From Thiocystis minor (GTDB lineage: Bacteria > Pseudomonadota > Gammaproteobacteria > Chromatiales > Chromatiaceae), in NCBI RefSeq assembly GCF_016653465.1, contig NZ_NHSQ01000070.1, forward strand, positions 104,295 through 168,294: a stretch of DNA of 64,000 nt. Reading direction: 5' to 3'. The notes under the pieces were generated by a model, which was given only the letters and a program-made list of their open reading frames with translations, had not been told where the DNA came from and ran no database searches. The translations under genes and the position numbers were made by a program. Positions 1 to 9,800 of this stretch are shown here, in pieces. Positions within the stretch are counted from its first letter, which is position 1. Each line of letters begins with the position of its first letter.

Positions 1-1118
1 GCCGTTCGTCCCAGGGTGCGAATCTGTTCCTTGTGGATGGATGTCAGCACTTGCGGACTGTGCGTCGTCACAATGAATTGGATCTTCGGAAATGCCTCCC
101 GCAAACTGGCGATGACAAGCTGTTGCCATTGCGGATGAAGATGCATGTCGATCTCGTCGATCAACACGATTCCGTCGGTTTCCAGCGGTGCGCGGGTGCC
201 CAGAGCGGGATTTAATTTGACGCAGCGATAAGCGATATCGCCGGCCATGGCGATCATGTTGCGCTGACCGTCGCTAAGCTGATCCACTTTCAATTCGCCA
301 AATTCCGGATGGGACATGACCAGGGTTTGGTTGCTTGGGCTATATCGCAGCCCCGTCCAACCCGAGCCGCTCATCATCCGGTCAACCGATGCGGAAACCG
401 CTTTCAGGATTTCCCCATGATTCGTTGAATCGAATACGCCATGAAAACCCTGGCGTTCGAGCGTCTTGGTCTTATGTTCGAAATCGGCGGCGAAATTGAA
501 AAAGAACCAGTCCAGGAAAGAGCTGTAGTCCGACGCGGATTCCAGGCAGCCATGATAGGCATAGGTGCGCGAGAACAGGGCGTTTTTCTGCTTGCGCTGG
601 AGCGTAAGTTTGCGCGACTTCCAAAGCCGGCCGGTCCCGTAGTATGCAATGACTGGCAGCTTCAAATCGGAGTGGTCGTCCTCGCTGTCCTGCTCATCCT
701 GGTGCCTGATCCGGGCCTGATAAGCCGACCCGATTTCAGCCAGGGGTTTGGCGTCTCTGACTGTCGTCTTCGACCCGCGACTGACCTTGTCGCGCGACCG
801 CGACCAAACGACTTCCCGTCCGTCGATCACGGCCGTGGCGGAGATCACCGATGGCAGCCGAGGTTCCATATCCACGGGAGTCGTCGCACCGACTGGACGC
901 ATCGTTACATCGTCGATCTCGATCCCGGTCCCAGACTGCGTCCCGCTCACCACATCGAAGGCGCTGACGTAAGGCCACAAGGCAATGCGGATCGCGTCGA
1001 GAATCGCGCTTTTCCCTTGACCGTTCGGCGCGACCAGGACTGTCAGAGACTCATCCAGCGCAATGGTGAGTGTGTCGAAACAACGATAATTCGTCAGCGA
1101 CAACCGAGTCAGTTTCAT
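1..1118 (-). CDS. SMC/RecF-like AAA ATPase, 3' end cut by window edge
   Basis: The frame is open from an ATG at 1118 to the window edge, so the C-terminus is missing (about 372 residues visible). The N-terminus MKLTRLSLTNYRCF is typical of RecF/SMC-type P-loop ATPases. A Walker A motif (APNGQGKS) lies near residues 30-37. An ABC signature (LSDGQRN) follows near residue 280, a Walker B with a DEIDMHLHP core near residue 320, and then an H-loop (TTHSPQV). A predicted helical middle separates the two halves, as in ATPases of retron and Septu-type defence modules and other OLD-like families. These often act with a nuclease encoded just downstream, but that region is outside the window, so the partner and exact family are unknown. 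A chimeric short ORF containing ptsI-like sequence lies just upstream. Its place in a cluster of ATPase and nuclease genes suggests defence; this is inference. Confidence 0.8.
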   Translation of the reverse strand, partial: MKLTRLSLTNYRCFDTLTIALDESLTVLVAPNGQGKSAILDAIRIALWPYVSAFDVVSGTQSGTGIEIDDVTMRPVGATTPVDMEPRLPSVISATAVIDGREVVWSRSRDKVSRGSKTTVRDAKPLAEIGSAYQARIRHQDEQDSEDDHSDLKLPVIAYYGTGRLWKSRKLTLQRKQKNALFSRTYAYHGCLESASDYSSFLDWFFFNFAADFEHKTKTLERQGFHGVFDSTNHGEILKAVSASVDRMMSGSGWTGLRYSPSNQTLVMSHPEFGELKVDQLSDGQRNMIAMAGDIAYRCVKLNPALGTRAPLETDGIVLIDEIDMHLHPQWQQLVIASLREAFPKIQFIVTTHSPQVLTSIHKEQIRTLGRT

Positions 1119-1238
1119 ACGAGCGATCTCTGGCTGTCTGCACAGGCAACATCAGAATGGTTCGTCATATTTCGTGGTGCGCTCCCGGTTTTTCTTCTTC
1201 AACGTCATCACGGAATCCTCATCGGGAAAGGTTTGGTT

Positions 1239-1353
1239 CAGCGGTTGGCCGTTCAGGGCTGCCGAAATGTCGCTATAGATCTGGGTCTGCTCATCATCCG
1301 TCGGCGCGGTAGAGCGGTCGAGATAGAGGAACTCCGAGCGCAGGAGCCCGACC
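1239..1353 (-). pseudogene. 115-bp relic of a ptsI-type gene
   Basis: These 115 bases align without gaps to 13576-13690 inside the EI part of the PTS fusion gene; I count 11 substitutions. The frame encodes [18 protein letters not shown] and onward to NGQPL, with one D/E exchange; most differences are synonymous. The frame sits in a short ORF (1152-1361) whose C-terminal part, after GQPL, is unrelated to EI. The segment is far too short for any enzyme function. Dominantly synonymous divergence suggests capture from a homologous ptsI-type gene of a related strain rather than neutral decay of a local copy. Confidence 0.8.
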
Positions 1354-1364
1354 TTCCTCACTCT

Positions 1365-1931
1365 CTATCCGACTGTTGCCGTCTCGTCGGCGTTGCCGGG
1401 AGCGCTGATCAGGCCCCATTTCCTCGCGTGCTCGTCGTTGATGACAGCGACCGCAGTGGGGGAGAGTCCCATCGTCCTGACGAGGGGTAAGAGTGCCTTA
1501 TGCAAGGCATCCTGCAATGGCGCGCACCAGTCTGGCTGGTGTCCTTTGACCACCAGTATCAATCGGAAGCTAACCTTCGCCAGGTCGAGCGTGATGAAAT
1601 TTCTGGGCAAGAGATCCCGAGTCGCACCGTGGCGTCCCAAGCAGCTCGCGAGCGTGATCTTGAGCGCGTTGTCCAGCTTCTCGCTCACCTCGTTGATAAA
1701 GCGATCTAAACGTCCGGCATCATCGGTACCGGCTGGCCTCGGCGAACTCGACTTCGCCTCGATGATCCAGACCGTCAGCCCGCCTTGCGCCTGCCTGAGC
1801 ACGGCCATTTCAGCGATCTTCACGCCCTGTCGCATCCGCTGGTAGAGCGGGCTCTGCTCGATCGCGAAGCAGTCGTCCACATCGAAGGGGCCAAAACACA
1901 TGCCGGATTCTTCGAGCAGGATCTCCGTCAC
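1365..1931 (-). CDS. putative nuclease-like partner of the upstream ATPase
   Basis: About 188 residues. The likely start is a GTG at 1931 that overlaps the TGA of the upstream ATPase gene (GTGA overlap), pointing to translational coupling; a longer frame reaches 2027 inside the ATPase. The visible pattern is an acidic strand region (CFAIEQSPLYQRM), then KIAEMAVLR, then a strand ending WIIEAKSS. This resembles the E-x-K core of PD-(D/E)xK nucleases, but the family assignment is my inference and no named family was recognised. The C-terminal half (FRLILVVKGHQPDWC, LPLVRTMGLSPTAVAVIN) looks like an alpha/beta domain. Together with the ATPase this would form an ATPase plus effector pair, a common arrangement in phage defence. 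Confidence 0.6.
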   Translation of the reverse strand: MTEILLEESGMCFGPFDVDDCFAIEQSPLYQRMRQGVKIAEMAVLRQAQGGLTVWIIEAKSSSPRPAGTDDAGRLDRFINEVSEKLDNALKITLASCLGRHGATRDLLPRNFITLDLAKVSFRLILVVKGHQPDWCAPLQDALHKALLPLVRTMGLSPTAVAVINDEHARKWGLISAPGNADETATVG

Positions 1932-2998
1932 TTGAGCGCCAGCTCCACTTCCTGCTCGTAGAGTCGGATCGACTCGTCGATGATGGGATTCGCTGGCATG
2001 CCGTCTCGAAGGTCCGTGGTCTCCCATTGCTCTCCATCGGCCATCGCCATCGGAATGGATAGCCCCTTCTGCTGAGCGATCAGATAGAGCTTCTTGACCA
2101 CGAAGTAGGAATGGCTCGCGATGAAGAACTGAAGCTTGCCCTGGAAGACCTCGATCAGTGCGACGATCAGGTCGACGAATGCCGAGATCGCTTCGGGATG
2201 CAGACCGCTTTCCGGCTCGTCGATGAAGATGATCGAGTTGTAGCCCAGTTGTCGATTGAGGAAGAGCGCATAGAGAGCGGAGATCTTGCGTGCCCCCTCC
2301 GCAGCCATGCCGACTGGGTAGTCTTCACCATTTCTCTTGAGTCGCCAGGTTTGACGCGGAATCGGTGCTCCATCAGGGAGTTGCTTGAATTCAGACTGCA
2401 TGCGACCACCGACTTTGCTTTCGAGATCGGTCATCGCGCTTTCCGCAGGCTCCGCCAAGCCGGCCATGTCGCGTTGCCAAGACAGCGCCTTCGCGAGATC
2501 GACATAGGTATCGTCGAAACCGAACAGCCGGTCGCTCTCGCGGGAGCGCAGTATCACGCCCTGGAGCGACAAGACTTCTTTGGCGGGCAGAAAGATCGAC
2601 CGAGCGTCTCGTGCCCCCGCCGTACTGTGAAAACGGACATCGGCGCGATCAGCGGTATGGTCGAACGCGAACTGAACTTGCTCAGGCGGAGCATTCACGC
2701 ACTGCTCACCGCGCAGCATCAAGGAGACCGAAGACTCGGAGCCGCTTCCGCGACGCACCAGATCGCCAATCCGATCCGGCTGGAAGGTCCAGTAGAGCTT
2801 GTCGCCCAGAATCTCTTTATAGCTGCGGGGCTCGTCGCCACGCCGCTCCTCCAGGGTCCGGATTGCGCAATAGAGCGCCTTCAACAGAAAGGTCTTGCCG
2901 GTCCCGTGTCGGCCGATCACGAGATTGATCGGGGCTAGGCCGCTCCAGGCGAAATCAGCCAGTGGGCCGAAGTTCTTGATCTCGATGGATTCGATCAT
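1928..2998 (-). CDS. OLD/ABC-type AAA ATPase
   Basis: 356 residues. The protein starts MIESIEIKNFGPL, the classic first strand of AAA_15/AAA_21-type ATPases. The Walker A is GRHGTGKT (about residues 29-36). A signature-like segment (AEGARKISALYAL) precedes the Walker B core IIFIDEPESGLHP (about residues 253-265), and the H-loop is FFIASHS. There is no TOPRIM domain at the C-terminus, so it is not a canonical OLD nuclease. The stop codon overlaps the start of the small nuclease-like gene by four bases, so the two are probably co-translated. A small ORF ends 15 bases upstream on the same strand and may belong to the same transcript. Likely role: the nucleotide-hydrolysing sensor or regulator of a small defence module (inference). 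Confidence 0.75.
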   Translation of the reverse strand: MIESIEIKNFGPLADFAWSGLAPINLVIGRHGTGKTFLLKALYCAIRTLEERRGDEPRSYKEILGDKLYWTFQPDRIGDLVRRGSGSESSVSLMLRGEQCVNAPPEQVQFAFDHTADRADVRFHSTAGARDARSIFLPAKEVLSLQGVILRSRESDRLFGFDDTYVDLAKALSWQRDMAGLAEPAESAMTDLESKVGGRMQSEFKQLPDGAPIPRQTWRLKRNGEDYPVGMAAEGARKISALYALFLNRQLGYNSIIFIDEPESGLHPEAISAFVDLIVALIEVFQGKLQFFIASHSYFVVKKLYLIAQQKGLSIPMAMADGEQWETTDLRDGMPANPIIDESIRLYEQEVELALK

Positions 2999-3013
2999 GT
3001 CAGCGGATACTCT

Positions 3014-3286
3014 CTAGGCGGCATCGCGATCTTCCCGCAGGTTGACGACGAAAGCACCGGTTTCAAATCCAAAAGAACCGAGCAACCGTCGGATGTTGTC
3101 GCGGATCTGATTGGCCGAGAGTTTGGTTTCTGCCAACATCCCCCGCTCGTAGTCGCGCGATCCCCGAAGATCCGTAACCGCCCCGCTGTCATTGTGGTCG
3201 ATTGTGAATCGTCCGATGTCCGACACGGTCACGGCATTCTTGTCTCGCTTCTTGACCCAACCTGGATGCAATTTCTTACGGAACAA
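3014..3286 (-). CDS. small hypothetical protein upstream of the ATPase
   Basis: Up to 90 residues, ending 15 bases before the ATPase start and on the same strand. The start is uncertain; a GTG-initiated form beginning at VSDIGRFTIDHND is possible. The product is hydrophilic and has a coherent C-terminal part (LSANQIRDNIRRLLGSFGFE, then GAFVVNLRED). No family was recognised; a weak resemblance to a short stretch of YifB/ComM proteins is probably chance. It may be a third component of the ATPase-nuclease module or the remnant of a longer gene. Confidence 0.35.
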   Translation of the reverse strand: MFRKKLHPGWVKKRDKNAVTVSDIGRFTIDHNDSGAVTDLRGSRDYERGMLAETKLSANQIRDNIRRLLGSFGFETGAFVVNLREDRDAA

Positions 3287-3336
3287 CCAGGCAACGCATC
3301 TGGAAACCTAATCGGCGATTTTTTCTGGGTTGCGCC

Positions 3337-3564
3337 ATGGTGCCAATGGACGCGGAAGTGTTTTCGCTGGCCACGGACTTGCGTGTTGATGATGCGATCA
3401 AGACCCCTGACGCCCTGCATCTTGCCGCTGCGCTACTCGGTGAAGCCACCGAACTCTGGACCAACGATAAGCGCTTGGCCGCCGCCGCGAGAGACCGTAT
3501 TCACATCCTGACATGGGGTGACTTCGACGGATCGAGAGCCGACACGACAACATCGCGCACCTGA
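3337..3564 (+). pseudogene. C-terminal relic of a VapC-type PIN-domain toxin
   Basis: The frame reads VPMDAEVFSLATDLRVDD, then TPDALHLAAALLGEATEL, then WTNDKRLAAAARDRI. This is the second half of a PIN-domain ribonuclease, including the conserved TPDALHLA helix and the TNDKRL acidic motif. The N-terminal half with the first catalytic aspartates is missing, and no vapB-like antitoxin gene lies upstream. It is therefore a truncated, presumably inactive toxin gene left in the island. It is one of the few plus-strand pieces in a minus-strand region. Confidence 0.65.
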
Positions 3565-3734
3565 TGTCCATGTAAACGCCACAAACGCTGGTTTACCAGG
3601 CTGGTTAGCGCGCGGCGTGTGCCAAACCGCGCGGAGCATGACACCTTGGGTGGAGACGGCGAACCTCAACGTACTCGATCAGGGCGCTTATCGCCGACGC
3701 CAGGGGGCTCTTGGCCAGTGGATCGCCCTTGTCG

Positions 3735-6700
3735 TCAATCATCCTCACTGTCCGAATCATCCATCTTGATCAGCGCATTGAGATCGATGATATGAGTTCG
3801 CGTGAAATAGATGGTCGCGTCCTCTTCCGCAAGCATGACATCCATCTCGTTGGCTTCGATTGCAAGGAAGAAGTCCCGCATCTTTTCCGTAGTGCCATTT
3901 GCGTATTTGTACATCGCCGCATGGTTTGGGCAGAGGGAAAGATAATTCTGATAGTGACGCTTCTTGAGCCCTGGTAGAAACTCAACGGCCTCGAAGTAAT
4001 GGCTGCCATCGGAAAGCTTGAAAGGAAGAGCCGTTTTGCACACCTGGCAAATCATTTCGCCGTCGCTGTTCGTATACTGGGCTCGCAGATAGGGATCTGT
4101 TTCTTTCTTGACCGCTTCTCTTGCAATGGAGACGGATCTGGTTCGTTGTTCAGTCAGGCGCTCCGGCGCCTCGGATGCTTGCTCTTGAACGCGCGTTACA
4201 CGTCGCTCAGAATTATCAGGTGTGCGTTCAGGCAACTCGATTTGGCGCCTGTTTTTATATTCCTGTTTTAATCTTGATCGCTCGCCTGAATCGAGTTCCG
4301 CGAACCACTTGGCATCTTTCAGTGATTCATCGTCATCGAAGCCTAACTGCTTCGCTATCTCACGTCTTCTACGGCTATCCGCGGATACTTTTGAAATCTC
4401 TTCACCGAAATGAATTGCTTCAAGCCAGGACCAGCCAGAATCAAAGGCAAACCCGTCAGGGAGAAGGTCACGGTCTGCATCTCTGGGACGGACAAAGCCC
4501 CCCTCTTTTTGTGGTATCCACTTGCTTTTAGTCAGCAAAACGGCGAGCTGAGAAGGTGCTTCGCGTAGCGGGTAACTTGAGTTATTTCGATATATCGCTT
4601 TAGTCCAATCCTGGTTTTTAGGATTTGCACAAGCTTTCCAAACAAGTCGCGAGAGACATTCACACTGGTTTTTCAAAATGCCACCTAATCCAGGGATCGT
4701 GAAGTCTCTATCAATTTTATAGGATGTTATATTTCCTGGTGCTTTCCAAACAAGGTTTTTCACGTCAGGGTTTTCATTGCAGGAAACCTCGTGTATATAC
4801 AAATCGTCAACCACCCCCAATTTCCTTGAAAAAGCAACAAGCCTACGAATCGATATTTTTTGCTCTTTATAATCTCCAGACAAAGCGAATCGACGCTCAA
4901 TTTTTTTAATAGCCAGATAATAGGCGCCTAACCCTGAATCCGAATATGGAACATCAAGATACATATGGCCTGGGCGACACCAGTTGCCATCTTCATTTTT
5001 GAAAATCCAGTAGTCCTTGAAAAGGATTGAACATTCTGGCCGATTCTCCACCAGTGCCATGAAACGTTTGATATCACTAATCCTTGGATCAAATTCATCA
5101 TCGATAACATAACGTTGCTGGAGCAACGCCTCAACCTGTTCAGGCTCTCCAACCTCTCGAACGCCTATTTTTTCCAAGAGTTTTTTTGCAGTCTCCTGTT
5201 CAGTTTTATTATTTCCAGATGTATAAATCTCCACGGCAACCCTGGGAAGCAATTCATCATGCACTTCCTCGGCATCTGGAAAAAAGCACTGATTACCGAC
5301 ACTGTAATCACCGTTGCTTAGCTTAATGATTCGGAGTTCTTTCAATCGTCCAAGGCTGTACTGAGAATCCAACTCATGGTAAATGAGCGCATAGAGGTTT
5401 TGATGCCACTCGTCCGACTTCGTAGCCATCCAGTCCAAAAACTCGGTTTCTGGATTAGACCAATCATTATCCGTCACACGCCTCTCAAGCACTTTCAGGA
5501 AGCTATCGATATCCCATTCACGGATCTCCAAACCAGAAAGAAAGCGATCTGCATCGCTATTCTTTTGTGTTATGCCAACCGCCCACTCCCATCGGTGGTC
5601 ACCGAAGTCTACCAGAAATAAAATGTCATCCATGGATAGCAAGCTTTTAAGTGATGCTTTCGCCTGTAACAGATGACTGGCAGGCGCATGAGATTTGGCA
5701 AAGGTCGGGGTTAATGGCTTGGTTATCATCTCATCCCTAATCGCTGTGCGTATGGTGTTATATCTTTGGGGAATGCGGTCTTGAAGATTTGGCAGTACCC
5801 CGAGGAAATCGCCAGTCAATAAGTTGAGGTCTCGGATGACGTGAAGTGAATCTGCTACCAATCTCGCCAGGTTGTTAAAAAGTGGAGCATTCGCAGGCGT
5901 TTCCTTGATGCTCGCACGACTGAGTTCCGGTACGAATGGACCGTGCAAGTGAAATCGTAGTCCAGATGTCTCTTTTTGAGCGGGAAAGAAAACGGCAACA
6001 TGACCCAGACTGGCTGGCACGATCCTGAATTGATCCGCGAGGTTCTTGCGAGCTTTTTTGTCGCCGATCATCGGCAGCTTCTCCAACTCGAACGCAACAG
6101 CAACACGCTGTTTTTTAAATCCTTTGACTGCACGCATAAAGCGTAAATAATGTGAACTCGCTGTGGTTTCTCCTACGATGCGCTTTTGTATTTCAATATG
6201 ATGCTTGGAGTGCGTAATTCGCACCACTTCTCCCTTGAAACCGCCAGGTGATTCCCAAGCGATAGAACTGATACGAGATAGAAAAAGCAGCGTGGTTTCA
6301 GACAATTCATTCAATCCTTCCTCAATCTCGGCATAAGCATTGCTTGCCGGCTTCTTTGGATTATTGAATGGAAAAACGAAACGGGTAACGCCGTCTAGCT
6401 CCGAATCCAACGGCAACTCAGAAGGCAAGACAAGCTCCGAAATTTCAAAGGCAAAGGTCGGAGACCAGATACGCGGCGTTTCCGTGTAAGCAAAAACCGC
6501 TTTGAACCCGATCCCAAAGCGTCCGATTTTGTCCTCGTCCTTAACCTTTGTCCCTTCGCCTATATCCGTGATGGCATAGATATCCTGGGGCTCAAACGGA
6601 CGCCCATTGTGTTCAAAGGTGAGACTCGTTCTGGTCAGGATGAACTTCGCTTCGGTCGCACCGGTATCCTCGGCATTCTGTAACAGCTCGTAAATGAAAT

Positions 6701-6809
6701 GAGCTCTGTCTGGATACAGATCCTCGACGATCTTGCGGATTCCCGTATGTTTTTTCAGCACTCGGGCCAGATCTTCCCGATCGAGTCGAATATCTTCAAT
6801 GATGCTCAT
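3735..6809 (-). CDS. sacsin-like GHKL ATPase with HNH-like C-terminus
   Basis: 1024 residues. The N-terminus is a GHKL (Hsp90-like) ATP-binding domain of the sacsin type: the N-box is FIYELLQNAED (about 38-48), the second motif is DIGEGTK, and the glycine box is GRFGIGFKAVFAY (about 96-108). A long middle region shows no recognisable domain. The C-terminus (about 919-968) holds a CxxC pair (CQVC), then HYFEAVEF, then NYLSLCPNHAAMYK, the layout of a zinc-bearing HNH-like nuclease domain. The start lies 8 bases after the stop of the helicase gene, so the two form an operon. Much of the gene, especially its middle, is visibly AT-richer than its neighbours, suggesting acquisition. Sacsin-like ATPases paired with helicases and nucleases occur in bacterial defence loci; no named system was recognised with certainty. 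Confidence 0.75.
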   Translation of the reverse strand: MSIIEDIRLDREDLARVLKKHTGIRKIVEDLYPDRAHFIYELLQNAEDTGATEAKFILTRTSLTFEHNGRPFEPQDIYAITDIGEGTKVKDEDKIGRFGIGFKAVFAYTETPRIWSPTFAFEISELVLPSELPLDSELDGVTRFVFPFNNPKKPASNAYAEIEEGLNELSETTLLFLSRISSIAWESPGGFKGEVVRITHSKHHIEIQKRIVGETTASSHYLRFMRAVKGFKKQRVAVAFELEKLPMIGDKKARKNLADQFRIVPASLGHVAVFFPAQKETSGLRFHLHGPFVPELSRASIKETPANAPLFNNLARLVADSLHVIRDLNLLTGDFLGVLPNLQDRIPQRYNTIRTAIRDEMITKPLTPTFAKSHAPASHLLQAKASLKSLLSMDDILFLVDFGDHRWEWAVGITQKNSDADRFLSGLEIREWDIDSFLKVLERRVTDNDWSNPETEFLDWMATKSDEWHQNLYALIYHELDSQYSLGRLKELRIIKLSNGDYSVGNQCFFPDAEEVHDELLPRVAVEIYTSGNNKTEQETAKKLLEKIGVREVGEPEQVEALLQQRYVIDDEFDPRISDIKRFMALVENRPECSILFKDYWIFKNEDGNWCRPGHMYLDVPYSDSGLGAYYLAIKKIERRFALSGDYKEQKISIRRLVAFSRKLGVVDDLYIHEVSCNENPDVKNLVWKAPGNITSYKIDRDFTIPGLGGILKNQCECLSRLVWKACANPKNQDWTKAIYRNNSSYPLREAPSQLAVLLTKSKWIPQKEGGFVRPRDADRDLLPDGFAFDSGWSWLEAIHFGEEISKVSADSRRRREIAKQLGFDDDESLKDAKWFAELDSGERSRLKQEYKNRRQIELPERTPDNSERRVTRVQEQASEAPERLTEQRTRSVSIAREAVKKETDPYLRAQYTNSDGEMICQVCKTALPFKLSDGSHYFEAVEFLPGLKKRHYQNYLSLCPNHAAMYKYANGTTEKMRDFFLAIEANEMDVMLAEEDATIYFTRTHIIDLNALIKMDDSDSEDD

Positions 6810-6817
6810 GGCCCTTC

Positions 6818-9800
6818 CTAATTCGTGATGGTCAACACGCCCAAAACCACCGGCGTCGCATGAATATCCCCACTCTCAGCCGCCCGACGCAAATCAGCCA
6901 GACGCCGCTCGAAATCCTCCCGCGCTCGGGTCAGCTCGCCTTGCCGCATCAGCCGGATCTTGTCATTGGTCGCCGCCGCGAGTTGGTCCTCAAGGAGCGT
7001 GCAGCGTGCGCGGTGACTGACGGTGAGACTCTGAATCCGATGTTCGACCAGCTCGCGGTTTCCAGCGATATGGTTCGCTTGAGCCAAACTCCACTGACTG
7101 TGATGCCGAGTATCCAGTGCGTCAAACTGCGCCACATTTGGGACTGCACCCTCTGGCGTATCCGTCGCTATCGGTAACAACCTCATGAGCGCATCCTCGA
7201 TGACCGCCTCCGTTGACACGGCGATCAGTGTCTCATCCACCTTCACGCCCCACTTCTGCCAGCGGTAGAGCGCAAAGGGATAGTCACCGGCGGCAACTGC
7301 CTCGCTGTACACGGCGAGAGACGCCTGGACCGCCTCGGGTTGTTCCAGTTGCCGCGCGGCCTGCCGCACCAGGGGGTGCAAGACATTCAGATGGACGGTG
7401 TTTGGATGGTCCGCGGCCGTCTTCTGATCGAAGGTGACAGAGAGCGTGAGTTGCCCGCCCTTGAGCCATTTTTCCCACTCGCGGGCCACCGGATCATTGG
7501 CGCGCGGCAAACCTTTGAAGTCGTTGAGCAGCCGGGCGCGGGCTTCCTGATTCAGGCGCAGTGTCTTCAGCGGTTTCTCACCCTTCAGGTACTCGGTGTC
7601 AGGCTCCAGGCGATTTGCCAAATAGGTCGTCACGCAGCGTTGCAGTGCCGCCGGGGACAGCCAGAAGGTTTCCGCCGCCTCGATCTCCTGGCGCCAGGTC
7701 TGGTTCGGCACGTCGAGTCCAAATAATTCGCTTTGCGTCGACTCCAGCCGCTCCTCCTCCTGAATCTCCCGAATCCCGTTGTCCGCGAGCTGCTGCAAGC
7801 GTTGCGCACGTTGCGCCGGGGTCAGCGTGAAGTTATCCGCGATGTCATGCAGTTCCTTGGTGATCTCGCCGAGAATCTCCTCGCTACCACCGACGGCATG
7901 CTGGAAGACACCAATGCGCCACAAACAGCGTTCGTAGATGTCGGCATCGACGGTCCCCGGCGTGATGAGGTTGACGATCGCCACCATCTCGCTTTTTTGG
8001 CCGTAGCGGTCGATACGGCCGATGCGTTGCTCGATCCGCATAGGGTTCCATGGCAGGTCGTAGTTGACGAGCAGATCGCAGAACTGGAAGTCGAGTCCCT
8101 CGCAACCCACCTCGGACGACAGCAGCACGTCCAACGCCTCGGGGAGATCCTTCGGGAGTGCGAAACGGCGGCGCAGATCAGCCCGTTCCTCATCGGGCAC
8201 ATCGCCATGGATCAATCCATAACGCATCCCGGCGCGCTGCGTGTGATCGGCCAGATATGCCAGCGTATGACGGTAGGTGCTGAAGACCAGGGCCTTGTTG
8301 TTGGACATCTGGCCTTTGTCGCGCAGAACCTTGACGAAGGCGTCAACCTTCGGATCCTGCGGATCGAGATCCGCTGCCTGCTCCAGCAAGGCTTCAATGT
8401 CCGCCCGTACCTGATCGACAAAGCTGAAATCGACCTCGATGTCGCTATCGCCAGATTCCATCGCTTCGAGCTGATCCAGCTTGCCGCCGAGGATGTTCCG
8501 CAACAGAGGTGCAAGACCATAGATGCAGCTTGCCGCCTGACGGCGGATGGTCGTCATCATGAATTTCACATTCTGCTGGCCGTGGCAGAACGTCAGGATG
8601 CGCGCCACGAGATCCAGCAGATCGTCATGCAGACGCTGCTGCGCGGGCGTGAAGGCGAGGGTCAGTGTCTCCGGCTTGCGAGTGGTGAACTCGCCGATGT
8701 CGCGGCGACGGGTGCGGTTGATCAGCGGACTGAAGGTGTAGAGTTCTTCCAGGGCGCGCGTCAGACCCACCCGCGCGGCAATGTCGATGGGCTCATCCGT
8801 CAGCCGGTCATAGATGGCCTGGAATGCCGGCGATTCACGCAGGAACAACCGGCCCCATTCGGTCTGCGCAACCTCATCTAGGCAGGTCCGCGCCTCGGCC
8901 TGCCAACCGTCCTCGGCTGACCGGCAATGCTTGATGGCCTGATTGATGGGTCGATTCGGCGCGGCCATCTGCGCGAAGCTGGCGTGGTCGATGACCAGAT
9001 CCGGCCGCAAGACATTGAGCAGGGTAAAAAGATCCTCGCTGCCCAACTGCACCGGCGTGGCGGTGAGAAACACCGCAGCTTGAGCGTTGTCGCAGAAATA
9101 GCGCACACCCTGATGGAGATAGGTCGCCGGGTTGCGGATATGGTGCGCCTCATCGACGATCACCAGATCGAACTTGGGCGGCGGATCCAGCGCCAGCAAT
9201 CCCCGTTTCTTCTGCTTGCCTTTGCCGCTGTCGCCGAAGACTAGATCCTCGTTGAAGAGGGAGAACGGCAGAATGGCCTTGGCGTACTGTTCGGGCCATT
9301 CGCCGTCGAGATGCGTTTCCTGCAAGCAATGCCGCAACAGTGAACCATCCAGCGCCGTGAACTGCTCATCGAAGCGCCGCATCTCGACATACCATTTGCG
9401 TTCGGAGACGAGCGCCTTGGGGCAGATGATGAGCACGGATCGAATGTCCATGCGCGCCCGCAGTTCCTTGATGATCAGCCCTGCCTCGATGGTCTTGCCC
9501 ACCCCGACCTCGTCGGCGATCAGCATGCGGGGACGATCGGCCCGGATGAGCTTCAGCACCGGGCGGTATTGGTAGGGAACGAATTGCACCCGCCCCGAGC
9601 GCAACGAAAACAGATTGGCCGTCGAGGGCGAGAGCAGTTGCAGACTGGTCAGGTAGGCATGCAACCCCTCGACGTTCAGGCATGTCCGTGCGCTCTCCGC
9701 CTCCTCGGCGGGAAGTTGGATCTGACCTTCGTAATAGGTGACTTTCTTGTTGTCCTGAAAGACCCGGTAGCGGCACTCGGCACCGCCTGGGACGACCTCG

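Noticed and set aside
441..1490. Plus-strand ORF of 349 codons
   Set aside because: It crosses the antisense of the ATPase gene and the ptsI relic and has no domain features.
3014..3286. Fragment of ComM/YifB (magnesium chelatase-like)
   Set aside because: Only about eight scattered identities over 25 residues; too weak to name the gene.
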